Notes under the pieces: generated by a model
Seen by the model: the letters and a program-made list of their open reading frames with translations, nothing else
Databases searched by the model: none
What the model was told of the DNA's origin: nothing
In this document: positions 8,639 to 17,256 of the stretch, in pieces
How positions within the stretch are numbered: the first letter of the stretch is position 1
Layout: every line of letters starts with the position of its first letter
Source: Thiohalocapsa sp963704155
GTDB taxonomy: Bacteria; Pseudomonadota; Gammaproteobacteria; Chromatiales; Chromatiaceae
DNA: 64,000 nt
Assembly (NCBI GenBank): GCA_963704155.1
Contig: CAVPHF010000015.1
Coordinates: forward strand, 1 to 64,000
Direction: 5' to 3'
Position numbers and translations under genes: made by a program

Positions 8639-11131
8639 TTAAGGCTGAACGGCTGCCGGGTCTTCAGAGATGAGGAGGTAGCCTACTTCCTCGGCAACGT
8701 GTCTGGTTTCGGCGTCTCTGGATTGTTCTTCCTGCACCCAAAGTGCGACCGAGACGCCATCGTTGCCGTCTAGGCGCAGGCTGGAGGCATCGGTTCCGTT
8801 GGTGGTCTGCATGTCGGCAAGCAGGACCGGCGGCAGCGCGGACGCGACCGCGTAGACCATGCTCGCCGGCGCGTGCGTGACGCGGTCGGCCATGCGACCA
8901 ACCTCGATCTGGAGCCCGTCGAGGTCGACGCTGGACGGCTCCCACGCGATGAAGCTGATGGTGCCCCCAATGCTCGACAGTGCCTTATTGGACTCCTGCG
9001 CTTGCAGCCCGGCCTCGAAGCCGTTCAGCGCACCGCGGCGCACGCGTGTCGTGACCGTACTCGGCCCGGCATAGGCAGTGACTGAGGTCAGTACCACCGG
9101 CTCCTTGCTAAAGGGTGCGGAATAGGGGGCCAATTGGAACCCATTGGTACGATCAGTATCAATCCGACCGGCCTCGAGCCAAGCTCCGTCCGGCAGCTGA
9201 TGGCGCCCGCGCTCGACGACCACGAAGCTCACGATCTCAGGGGCGTGGATATCGTCGAGATAGTCCCATTCCTGCAAGCGGATGGAGAAGCCGGTGGTAT
9301 CGACAGCATCGATGCTGACGACCACTGGATCGGGGTCGAAGGCACTGACGATCTTGGCGACGACCACGGGGTCGATGAAGCCTTGTTGCAGGTCGACACG
9401 CTGCCAAGCACTGTCCACCTCGAGTTCGCCGACTTCGATCGTCATCGGGCTCGCATTACCCGGGGCGGAAAGGGCGATGAACCCGACGCGCTCGGCAACG
9501 TGCTTGGTCTCGGCGTCCTTCGACTGCTCTTCGTCCACCCAGAGGTCCGCCGACGCCGGACCTTTATTGCGCCAGCGAAGATTTGCGGTGTCGCGTCCGT
9601 TTGCAGTCTGCAGGTCTGCGAGCAGCACCGGCGGTGCGTCAAAGCCGTCACCAAAGACCACCGGCTGCGGGACGTGCGTGACCTCTTCAGCCGACTGGCC
9701 GACCTCGAAGCGCAGTCCGTCGATCTCGCCAAAGGATGGCTCCCAGGCGACATAGGCGATGGTCTCGACGCCGTGAGCGAAGGTGCTGGCCTCTTCCTCC
9801 TGTAAAGCAATCTCGAAACCGGCCTGATCGACACCACGCATGCGCGTCGTGACCGCCGCGGCGTCATTCACGCTGCTGACGCTGCTGACGACAACGGGGA
9901 CAGCCATGAAGGGCGCATTGAAGCCGCTGAACAGGTAGCCGTCGGCACCGCCCATCTCTAGCCTATCTGCCTCGATCCAGTTTCCATCCGGAAGTTGATG
10001 GAGACCGCGCTCGATGACCATGTAGCCAACGCGCTCCATGATGTGCTCGCCGTCGAGATACTCCCATTCCTGCACCCGGACCCAGAATCCATCGCCGTCG
10101 ACACCGTCGATTCGCGTCACCGCCGGATCGCCGTCATTGCCGCTCAGGGGCTTGACGATGACGATCGGATCGACGAATGCATGCTCGAAATCGACCCGCC
10201 GCCATTCATGGTCGATGGAGACTTCACCGATCTCGATGCCGATCTCGGAACTCAAGACCTCAATATGACTGGTCAAGCGAAGCGAATCGCTGCCAAAGGG
10301 TCCGCTGACGGCCAAGGTGACATCGTAGACGCCAGGGCGTTGATAGGTGTGTGCAGGATTGGCATCGTTGCTTGTGGCACCGTCGCCGAAGTCCCATTGG
10401 TATTCGAGGATCTCGCCGCTCGAGAGGCTGGTAAAGGAAACCGACAAAGGCGCCAATCCCCAGTCGGCGCTTTCGGTAAAGGAGGCGACCGGGGGTTCCT
10501 GCTGCGGGAAATTGGGCGAATCGCCAGTGACCACGATGGCGTGCGGATAGACCTTGGACGTGCTGCCGCCGGGACCTGAAGCGATGAGCGTCACGGCATA
10601 GGTTCCGGGCTCCATATAGACATGTGCCGGCGAGGCCTCGCTGCTGACATGGCCGTCACCGAAATCCCATTGATAAGACGTGATCGTCCCTGTCGACAGG
10701 TCGGTCCAATCAATCGCGAGCGGTGCAACGCCCGACGATGTGCTTGCACTGAAATCGGCCTGTGGCGTTGCGTAATCGACTGTAGTGGATATCTCTTCGG
10801 AGAACTCGCTGCAAAGCGCGGCGTTCTCGTCGCAGGCGCGGGCAGCGAAATAATAGGTCTCGCCTTCGTCGAGACCCGTCACCGTGGTTCCTACTGTCTC
10901 TGTGGTCTTCGAGGCGTGATATTGACCAGCCTCGATTCCCCAATGCACTTCATAAAAGGCAACCCGGTCATCCACGACTGGATCCCATGCCAATCCAAGA
11001 TCGGCACAGCGAGCAGCGTCGGGTAATCCCAACAGCGCCAATGAGCCAAGGGCTGCCAATAACCAGGGATGGTGGACAGAATAGGACGGCCGGATGGGGT
11101 TTAAGCCAGGGAGGACAAACAGGTCGCACAT
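8639..11131 (-). CDS. Exported PKD / lectin-like repeat protein under a c-di-GMP riboswitch
   Basis: Large secreted or cell-surface protein. A hydrophobic signal segment (WLLAALGSLALLGL) is followed by a fibronectin-III-like domain. Two PKD domains come next, each with the WDFGDG motif (residues about 169 and 260 counted from the longer in-frame start at 11173). Then comes a region of about 530 residues made of two large repeats. Each repeat holds three units of about 85 residues, and the first unit of each contains VD..F.DP.V and later ERG.HQLPDG.W. The units resemble H-type lectin domains (inference). PKD and lectin modules usually bind polysaccharide or other cells. A longer ATG start exists at 11173. 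I prefer 11131 because it has a GAGG site 7 bases upstream and leaves room for the expression platform of the riboswitch. The context suggests a matrix or adhesion protein controlled by c-di-GMP. Confidence 0.8.
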   Translation of the reverse strand: MCDLFVLPGLNPIRPSYSVHHPWLLAALGSLALLGLPDAARCADLGLAWDPVVDDRVAFYEVHWGIEAGQYHASKTTETVGTTVTGLDEGETYYFAARACDENAALCSEFSEEISTTVDYATPQADFSASTSSGVAPLAIDWTDLSTGTITSYQWDFGDGHVSSEASPAHVYMEPGTYAVTLIASGPGGSTSKVYPHAIVVTGDSPNFPQQEPPVASFTESADWGLAPLSVSFTSLSSGEILEYQWDFGDGATSNDANPAHTYQRPGVYDVTLAVSGPFGSDSLRLTSHIEVLSSEIGIEIGEVSIDHEWRRVDFEHAFVDPIVIVKPLSGNDGDPAVTRIDGVDGDGFWVRVQEWEYLDGEHIMERVGYMVIERGLHQLPDGNWIEADRLEMGGADGYLFSGFNAPFMAVPVVVSSVSSVNDAAAVTTRMRGVDQAGFEIALQEEEASTFAHGVETIAYVAWEPSFGEIDGLRFEVGQSAEEVTHVPQPVVFGDGFDAPPVLLADLQTANGRDTANLRWRNKGPASADLWVDEEQSKDAETKHVAERVGFIALSAPGNASPMTIEVGELEVDSAWQRVDLQQGFIDPVVVAKIVSAFDPDPVVVSIDAVDTTGFSIRLQEWDYLDDIHAPEIVSFVVVERGRHQLPDGAWLEAGRIDTDRTNGFQLAPYSAPFSKEPVVLTSVTAYAGPSTVTTRVRRGALNGFEAGLQAQESNKALSSIGGTISFIAWEPSSVDLDGLQIEVGRMADRVTHAPASMVYAVASALPPVLLADMQTTNGTDASSLRLDGNDGVSVALWVQEEQSRDAETRHVAEEVGYLLISEDPAAVQP

Positions 11132-11187
11132 TTTCGCGCCTCGCGTATAGATGTACCGAAGCATCGGCACCATCGATAGGCGCGCTT

Positions 11188-11282
11188 CTTCGGCAGCCCT
11201 GCTACCCTATCCCTTGCACTTGCGGGACTTAGGCCAGTGGCTTTGCGTCCTGCCCTTTCGGGCAGTTTGCCTTTGTCGGTTA
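11188..11282 (-). promoter_or_regulatory. c-di-GMP-I (GEMM) riboswitch aptamer
   Basis: On the minus strand the leader contains the conserved GEMM-I elements in order: aaggcaaac, a stem capped by a GAAA tetraloop (tgccc-gaaa-gggca), gGACGCAAAGCCac, tggCCTAAG, then gggtagcagggctgccga. These match the known c-di-GMP-I aptamer layout block by block. Downstream, two mutually exclusive pairings are possible. TGCCGAAG at the aptamer end (11195..11188) can pair with CTTCGGTA (11161..11154). CGCGCC (11184..11179) can pair with GGCGCG (11140..11135), which overlaps the GAGG ribosome binding site of the gene starting at 11131. If ligand binding holds TGCCGAAG in the aptamer, the second pairing would hide the ribosome binding site, which predicts an OFF switch (inference). 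Confidence 0.88.
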
Positions 11283-11461
11283 TCACTCGAGGGACAGTCT
11301 AGATTCGCGCGGTCGAGGCTTGCTGTGATCCAAGTCGCGTCCTATTACCCATTAGCGGATTGGCGGGCTTCCGGCGGCTTACCGCGAATCTGTCCTGACG
11401 GGGCCGTCACGCTTTCGAGACACGCGGTCTAGATGGCCATCATCGAAAACCGGCCAATTCG

Positions 11462-11486
11462 AACGCCGCCTGCCGGCGGCGTTTCT
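11462..11486 (+). terminator. Terminator-like hairpin
   Basis: A 9-base stem, aacgccgcc / ggcggcgtt with a 4-base loop, is followed by tcttt on the plus strand. No plus-strand gene was found just before it, so it may terminate an unseen transcript or be fortuitous. About 350 bases between the riboswitch (11282) and the RND gene (11648) otherwise show nothing recognisable. Confidence 0.45.
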
Positions 11487-11647
11487 TTGGAGGCCGGCGG
11501 AATTTGCCACATACCAAGCAGGCGCCGCGGCGGCTATACTTGCCGTTTTTAAGCCAAACAGGCGTTTGACTCTGGACGCTGACGGCCTCTAGCCGGCCGA
11601 GCGCCCGAGCGCCCTGATCCGTCCGCAATACCGACCTCCGCCGAACA

Positions 11648-14600
11648 ATGTTCCTGCGAATCCTGCTCGTCCTGCTCTTTCTTGCCGCCCTGATCGGCGG
11701 TCTTGCCTATCTGAAATTCCAGCAGATTCAGGGCGAGATCGCGATGTTCTCGCAACCGATGCCGCCGTCGACCGTGTCGGCAGTCCGTGTCGAGGCCCTA
11801 TCCTGGCAGCCGCGGCTCGCCGCGGTGGGCAACGTGCAGGCGGTTCAGGGCGTGGTCGTGAACAACCAGGTGGCGGGCCAGGTGGAGCGCATCCTGTTCG
11901 AATCCGGCGACATGGTGGGCGTGGGTCAACCCCTAGTGCAGCTCGATACCGAGGTCGACGAGGCCGACCTGGCGGGGCTGACGGCCTCTCTTGACCTTGC
12001 CGAGACGCAGCTCAGGCGCAACCGCAGGCTGCTCAAGGACCGTGCCGTGTCCCAGGCCGACTTGGATGAGATCAACGCACAGGTTTCGCAGGCCAAGGCA
12101 CAGGTGCAGGCGAAACAGGCGCTGATCGAGAAGAAGACTATTCGCGCACCCTTCGACGGCCAGCTCGGCATCCGCCGCGTGAACCTGGGCCAGTTCCTGG
12201 CAGCCGGCTCGGCGATCGCCGAGCTCGAGGCGCTGGACCCGGTGTATGTCGACTACGCACTGCCGGAACGCCATCTGGCCAAGCTGAGCGTCGACCAGCC
12301 GGTGCAGGTCAGGGTCGCCGCCTACCCGCAGCGCGTGTTCGACGGGCGCATCGCCGCCATCAGCCCGGCCGTGAATCGCGACACGCGCAACGTGCAGCTG
12401 CGCGCTCTGTTGCAGAATCCGGAGCGCCTGCTGCGCCCGGGGATGTTCGCGAAGGTCGAGACGCTGTTGCCGCAAAAGGACCAGGTGCTGACGCTGCCGC
12501 GCCAGGCGGTGACCTTCAACACCTATGGCGACTCGGTGTTCGTGATCGAGGCGCAGAGCCACGACGAGCAGAACCCAGGTACCGCCGCGGCGGCCGGCGC
12601 CCCGCCAGGCGGCGACAACAAGGCGGTCGGCACGCGCCTGGTCGTGCAGCGCCGGCAGATCCGCACCGGCGACGTGCGCGGCGATCAGGTCGAGGTGCTC
12701 GACGGGCTCAGCGTGGGCGAACAGGTGGTCTCCGCCGGCCAGGTGAAGCTGCGCAACGGCGTCGAGGTGGCCATTGTCGATGGTCCATCGCCCGACGTCG
12801 CCGATGGCGAAACTGGCGACGCACAGCGCTCCCGCCGGTCCGGCGACGGCGAACGGCGGCGCCAGCCAGGACCAGGGTCAGCCGCAATGAAGTTCACCGA
12901 CATCTTCGTCCACCGCCCGGTGCTGGCCAGCGTCGTCAGCCTGCTGATCTTCGTGCTCGGCCTGCGCGCGCTCGGCGAGATGGATGTGCGTCAGTACCCG
13001 AAGACACAGAACACCGTGGTCACGGTGACCACGGTCTACCCGGGTGCCGCCAGCGAGCTGGTCAAGGGCTTCATCACGACACCGCTGCAACAGGCCATCG
13101 CCGAGGCGGACGGCATCGATTATCTGACCGCCACCAGCAGCCAGGGCGTGTCGGTGATCGAGGCCAACATGCGCCTGAACTACGACCCCAACGCCGCGGT
13201 GGCGGAGATCCAGGCCAAGGTCGCGAGCCAGCTCAACGTGCTGCCGGAGGCGGCGCAGAACCCGGTCATCGACTCCACCACCGGCGACGCGACGGCACTG
13301 ATGTATCTGGCCTTCTACAGCCAGGAGATGGAGCTGCCGCAGATCACCGACTATCTGATCCGCGTCGTCCAGCCTCAGCTGCAGGCGCTCGAGGGCGTCG
13401 CCAAGGCGGAGCTCATCGGCAACCAGACCTTCGCCATGCGTGTCTGGCTGGACCCGGACCGGATGGCCTCGCTCGGCGTCTCCGGCGATGATGTCTCGCG
13501 CCTGCTGGAGGCCAACAACTATCTCGCCGGCATCGGCCAGATCCGCGGCGATCAGGTGCAGATGGACCTGACAATCACCACCGATGTCAGCCAGGTGGAG
13601 GATTTCCTGAATCTGGTGGTCCGCGCCGAGGACGGCACGCTGATCCGCCTGAACGACATCGCCGACGTGCAGCTTGGCGCCGCCGACTACGACTCGGCAA
13701 CCCTGTACAAGGGCATCCCGGCCATCTTCATCGGCATCGAGCAGACGCCCGGCTCCAATCCGTTGACTGTCGCCAAACGGGTGCATGAACTGCTGCCGGA
13801 CCTGCGCGCCCAGTTCCCGGAGGGGCTGCAGGCATACATCCCCTACGACGCCAGCGAGTTCATCGCCGAGTCGATCGAAGAGGTCTTCAAGACGCTGGCG
13901 GAGGCGGTGCTCATCGTGCTGTTGGTGATCTTCCTGTCGCTCGGCTCGATACGCGCCGCCATCGTGCCGTCCGTTGCGGTGCCGCTGTCGATCGTCGGCG
14001 CCGGCTTCCTAATGCTGCTGATGGGCTTCTCGATCAATCTGCTGACGCTGTTGGCCATGGTGCTCGCCATCGGCATCGTCGTCGACGACGCCATCGTCGT
14101 GGTCGAGAACGTGCATCGGCACCTGGAGATGGGCAAGGACGGTCGCACCGCGGCCGTGGACGCCGCGCGCGAGCTGGCGCTGCCGATCCTCGCCATGACC
14201 ACGACGCTGGTGGCGGTCTATGCGCCCATCGGCTTCATGGGCGGGCTGGTGGGCTCGCTGTTCGTCGAGTTCGCCTTCACGCTGGCCGGCGCGGTCCTGA
14301 TCTCGGGCATCGTCGCGCTCACGCTGTCGCCAATGATCTCGGCGCGGGTGTTGCGCAGCAGCGCGCAGCAGGGTCGATTCGAGCACGCGGTCGAGCGCTT
14401 CTTTCAGTGGCTCGCGCGTATCTATGGCGCCGCGCTGCATGGCTGGCTTCGCTATCCGGGCGTCACCGTGCTACTGGCCGTGGTGGTGATTGGCAGCATC
14501 TATGTCATGTACGACATGACCAAGAAGGAGCTCGCGCCGACCGAGGACCAGAGCATTCTGTTTTTCATCGCAAACGCCCCGCAGACCGCGACCATCGACT

Positions 14601-15955
14601 ACAGCATTGAGTACGTCGAACAGATACAGAAAGTGTTCGAGCAAATCCCGGAATACAAGGAGAGCTTCATCCTGGCGGGCTTCGGCGGCGATGCCAGCTC
14701 GACCTTCGGCGGCTTCAAGATGGCCCAGCCGTCCGAGCGCGAGCGCCCGCAGTCGGCGATTCAACCAGAGCTGCAGGGCGTGCTGGGCCAGGTGACGGGC
14801 CTGGAGACCGTGGTCTTTCCGCGTCCGAGCCTGCCGACGCCGGGCAATGGCATCCCGGTGGAGTTCGTCATCGTCTCGGACATGGAGATCGAGGAGCTGA
14901 ACGGCCTCGCCGACCAGCTGGTCGGCGAGGCAATGGGCAGCGGCAAGTTCATCTTCCTGCAAAAGGACATCAAGTACAGCCGCCCACGCACCACCATCGA
15001 GGTCGACCGCGACCTGGCCGGCGACCTCGGCATCAGCATGGAGGACCTCGGCCGCAGCCTGGCGGTAATGCTCAACGAGGACCGCGTCAACTGGTTCAGC
15101 CTGGCCGGGCGGAGCTATCAGGTCATCCCGCAGGTGAACCAGGCGGCGCGAAACGACATCGCCGATGTCGAGGACTATCAGATACGCACCGGCGGCGGCG
15201 AGCTGGTGCCGCTGTCGACGCTGGTGACGGTGAGCAAGGATGTGGTGCCATCCAAGCGCACCCAGTTCCAGCAGCTGAACTCCATCACTGTGTCCGGCGT
15301 CATGACGCCGGGCGTGGCGCTCGGCGATGCGCTGGCCTATCTGGAAGAGATCGGCGCCGAGATCTTCCCGCGCAACGTGCGCTGGGACTACAAGGGCGAG
15401 TCGCGCCAGTTCAAGAACGAGGGCGGCGCGCTAGAGGCGACCTTCTTCCTCTCCATGCTGGTCATCTATCTGGTGCTAGCGGCGCAGTTCGAGAGCTGGC
15501 GCGACCCCTTCGTGATCCTGATGTCGGTGCCGCTGACGATCGCCGGCGCCATGGCCTTTCTGTTCCTCGGCTTTGCCAGCATCAACATCTACACCCAGGT
15601 CGGCTTGATCACGCTGATCGGCCTGATCGCCAAGAACGGCATCCTGATCGTCGAGTTCGCCAACCAGGTGCGCGAGAACGAGGGCCTGGACAAGCGCGCC
15701 GCCGTGCAAAAGGCCGCACAGATCCGCCTGCGCCCGATACTGATGACAACGGTGGCGATGCTGGTTGCTATGATTCCGCTGCTGACCGCAACCGGCCCAG
15801 GCGCCGTCAGCCGCTTCGACATCGGCCTGGTCATTACCACCGGTCTCGGTATCGGCACGCTGTTTACGCTATTCGTGGTGCCGGCGATGTATGTGCTGAT
15901 CGCGTCGAAGGAGGTTAAGCTCAAGGCGGTGCCGGCGCACCAGGCCGCAGTCTGA
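11648..15955 (+). CDS. RND efflux adaptor fused in frame to RND (HAE1-type) inner-membrane pump
   Basis: One open frame of 1,435 codons joins two proteins that are normally separate. Residues 1..about 400 are a periplasmic membrane-fusion protein: an N-terminal membrane anchor, a split lipoyl/hairpin with a coiled coil (GQVERILFESGDMV, QVSQAKAQVQAKQ) and a beta-barrel (RVNLGQFLAAG). From Met 414 (12887) an AcrB-like transporter of 1,022 residues begins with MKFTDIFVHRPVLASV. It has the proton-relay Asp pair in IGIVVDDAIVV and the Lys in LIGLIAKNGILIVEF. The join looks like a frameshift. In the neighbouring frame the adaptor would end AGPATANGGASQDQGQPQ with a TGA overlapping the pump's ATG (caATGAag), the usual coupled arrangement. 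An indel near 12800..12825, biological or from assembly, would create the fusion. No TolC-type outer-membrane gene is adjacent. Confidence 0.9.
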   Translation: MFLRILLVLLFLAALIGGLAYLKFQQIQGEIAMFSQPMPPSTVSAVRVEALSWQPRLAAVGNVQAVQGVVVNNQVAGQVERILFESGDMVGVGQPLVQLDTEVDEADLAGLTASLDLAETQLRRNRRLLKDRAVSQADLDEINAQVSQAKAQVQAKQALIEKKTIRAPFDGQLGIRRVNLGQFLAAGSAIAELEALDPVYVDYALPERHLAKLSVDQPVQVRVAAYPQRVFDGRIAAISPAVNRDTRNVQLRALLQNPERLLRPGMFAKVETLLPQKDQVLTLPRQAVTFNTYGDSVFVIEAQSHDEQNPGTAAAAGAPPGGDNKAVGTRLVVQRRQIRTGDVRGDQVEVLDGLSVGEQVVSAGQVKLRNGVEVAIVDGPSPDVADGETGDAQRSRRSGDGERRRQPGPGSAAMKFTDIFVHRPVLASVVSLLIFVLGLRALGEMDVRQYPKTQNTVVTVTTVYPGAASELVKGFITTPLQQAIAEADGIDYLTATSSQGVSVIEANMRLNYDPNAAVAEIQAKVASQLNVLPEAAQNPVIDSTTGDATALMYLAFYSQEMELPQITDYLIRVVQPQLQALEGVAKAELIGNQTFAMRVWLDPDRMASLGVSGDDVSRLLEANNYLAGIGQIRGDQVQMDLTITTDVSQVEDFLNLVVRAEDGTLIRLNDIADVQLGAADYDSATLYKGIPAIFIGIEQTPGSNPLTVAKRVHELLPDLRAQFPEGLQAYIPYDASEFIAESIEEVFKTLAEAVLIVLLVIFLSLGSIRAAIVPSVAVPLSIVGAGFLMLLMGFSINLLTLLAMVLAIGIVVDDAIVVVENVHRHLEMGKDGRTAAVDAARELALPILAMTTTLVAVYAPIGFMGGLVGSLFVEFAFTLAGAVLISGIVALTLSPMISARVLRSSAQQGRFEHAVERFFQWLARIYGAALHGWLRYPGVTVLLAVVVIGSIYVMYDMTKKELAPTEDQSILFFIANAPQTATIDYSIEYVEQIQKVFEQIPEYKESFILAGFGGDASSTFGGFKMAQPSERERPQSAIQPELQGVLGQVTGLETVVFPRPSLPTPGNGIPVEFVIVSDMEIEELNGLADQLVGEAMGSGKFIFLQKDIKYSRPRTTIEVDRDLAGDLGISMEDLGRSLAVMLNEDRVNWFSLAGRSYQVIPQVNQAARNDIADVEDYQIRTGGGELVPLSTLVTVSKDVVPSKRTQFQQLNSITVSGVMTPGVALGDALAYLEEIGAEIFPRNVRWDYKGESRQFKNEGGALEATFFLSMLVIYLVLAAQFESWRDPFVILMSVPLTIAGAMAFLFLGFASINIYTQVGLITLIGLIAKNGILIVEFANQVRENEGLDKRAAVQKAAQIRLRPILMTTVAMLVAMIPLLTATGPGAVSRFDIGLVITTGLGIGTLFTLFVVPAMYVLIASKEVKLKAVPAHQAAV

Positions 15956-15956
15956 G

Positions 15957-16166
15957 GCCGGCTCGCGAGCTTTGATGCTGGTGGATGCCGCCCGCCGAGT
16001 GATCGACTCCGGCATCGCGGCATTCGCCCTGATCGTCGACGCCAAGGACGAGGATGCCGTCACCTTCCACCGGCACCATGGGTTTTCCCGTCTCGATGCC
16101 AAAGGGGCGGGGCGGACCCTCTTCGTACCGCTCAAAGGGATCGCGGCACAGCTCAAATTGGCGTAG
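15957..16166 (+). pseudogene. C-terminal remnant of a GNAT acetyltransferase (TacT-like toxin)
   Basis: The frame just downstream of the RND stop codon reads LMLVDAARRVIDSGIAAFAL, then VDAKDEDAVTFHRHHGF and RTLFVPL. This is the last third of a GNAT fold of the kind found in DUF1778-linked acetyltransferase toxins: the acetyl-CoA helix, then the D.....FY..GF element, here FHRHHGF. The N-terminal two thirds, including most of the acetyl-CoA pocket, and any antitoxin gene are missing. An intact relative of this type lies at 52761..53279. It is probably non-functional. Confidence 0.7.
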
Positions 16167-16213
16167 CCGGCGTACTCGCCGATACTGGAGACGACTCTAC
16201 ACAGGATTCAGCG

Positions 16214-16882
16214 ATGACCCGCACAAACTTAAAACGGCCGGTGACGAAGCGACTGATCACGGTCCTCGTTCTCGCGAATACCATCACCGCGAGCGGGATG
16301 GCGGGCGGCGATACTGTGTTCAGGCCGCGAGACATCGCGGGTTGGGAGACCGAGCAATTCAATGGACCCGTTCAATACCGCGTCGTCCACGAGGAAGGCC
16401 GGCAAGCCCTGCACGCGACCTGCACCGGCAAAGGCGCCAGCGCACGTTACCTCAAGCGTGATATCGACCTCAGGGAGACGCCCATCCTGGAGTGGTCATG
16501 GCGGATCGAAGACACCTTCGGCGGCCGCGATGAGCGGACCAAGGCCGGCGACGACTACCCGGTCCGGGTCTATGCCGTCGTCGATGGCGGCCTGCTGAAA
16601 TGGAAAACCCAGGCGGTCAACTACGTCTGGGCGAGCGAGCAGCCGGCCGGAAGCGTCTGGTCCAACGCCTACGCATCCCAGGCCAAGATGATGGCGCTGC
16701 AATCCGGCCCGTCGCGCGCCGGCGGATGGGTCACCGAGCGCCGGGACCTGGCGTCCGATTTCCAGCGGCTGCACGGCGCCAGCCCCCCGGTCATCAATGG
16801 GCTGGCGATCATGACCGACTGTGACGACGTCGGCCAGCCGATGGAGGGGTGGTATGGCGAGATTCGGCTGCGTCGGCGCTGA
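16214..16882 (+). CDS. Exported DUF3047 family protein
   Basis: 222-residue protein of the DUF3047 family, function unknown. An N-terminal signal segment (RLITVLVLANTITASGMA) is followed by the family's beta-rich domain, with characteristic stretches such as LEWSWRIED, AGDDYPVRVYAVVDGG and MTDCDDVGQ near the C-terminus. It probably sits in the periplasm. It is flanked by gene remnants on both sides (a GNAT fragment before, a BrnT fragment after), so it stands alone and its context gives no functional hint. Confidence 0.85.
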   Translation: MTRTNLKRPVTKRLITVLVLANTITASGMAGGDTVFRPRDIAGWETEQFNGPVQYRVVHEEGRQALHATCTGKGASARYLKRDIDLRETPILEWSWRIEDTFGGRDERTKAGDDYPVRVYAVVDGGLLKWKTQAVNYVWASEQPAGSVWSNAYASQAKMMALQSGPSRAGGWVTERRDLASDFQRLHGASPPVINGLAIMTDCDDVGQPMEGWYGEIRLRRR

Positions 16883-16891
16883 TCGCAAGCC

Positions 16892-16990
16892 GAGCTGGTG
16901 GTCTATAGCCAGCCCCAGGAGCAGAGCATCCGTATCATCTCCGCCCGTCCGGCAACGCCCGCCGAGCGCCGGCACTATGAACAAGGCTGA
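16892..16990 (+). pseudogene. C-terminal fragment of a BrnT toxin
   Basis: The 33-codon frame reads ELVVYSQPQEQSIRIISARP and then ATPAERRHYEQG before a stop. The RIISAR.A...ER..YE pattern is the C-terminal signature of the BrnT ribonuclease toxin. It begins only 9 bases after the DUF3047 stop codon, so the first two thirds of the toxin have been deleted. Its antitoxin gene follows immediately. Confidence 0.8.
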
Positions 16991-16994
16991 ACCC

Positions 16995-17243
16995 ATGCGC
17001 GACGAGTACGACTTCACCGACAGCAAACGCGGCGCCATCGTCACGAGCAACAAGGAGCGCATCACCATCCGCCTCGATCCGGACATCATCGAGTGGTTCC
17101 GGAGGCGCGTGCGCGGTGGTGGAAACTACCAGACCCTGATCAACGAGGCCCTGCGCGAGCACATCGAGCGCCAGAGCGGCGCCGATCTGGAGAGCACGCT
17201 GCGCCGCATACTGCGCGAAGAACTGTCGGCGACCAATCCTTGA
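16995..17243 (+). CDS. brnA: BrnA family antitoxin, toxin partner truncated
   Basis: 82-residue DNA-binding antitoxin of the BrnA type. It opens with the family's EYDF....RGAIV motif and continues with a ribbon-helix-helix segment (ITIRLDPDIIEWFRR, GGNYQTLINEALREHI). In the standard system BrnT precedes BrnA in an operon, and BrnA both neutralises BrnT and represses the promoter. Here BrnT survives only as a C-terminal scrap, so this is an orphan antitoxin that might still bind DNA or related toxins in trans. An alternative in-frame ATG lies at 16977 inside the BrnT fragment; 16995 fits the usual N-terminus of the family better. Confidence 0.85.
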   Translation: MRDEYDFTDSKRGAIVTSNKERITIRLDPDIIEWFRRRVRGGGNYQTLINEALREHIERQSGADLESTLRRILREELSATNP

Positions 17244-17256
17244 GTCTGTAGCCGAC

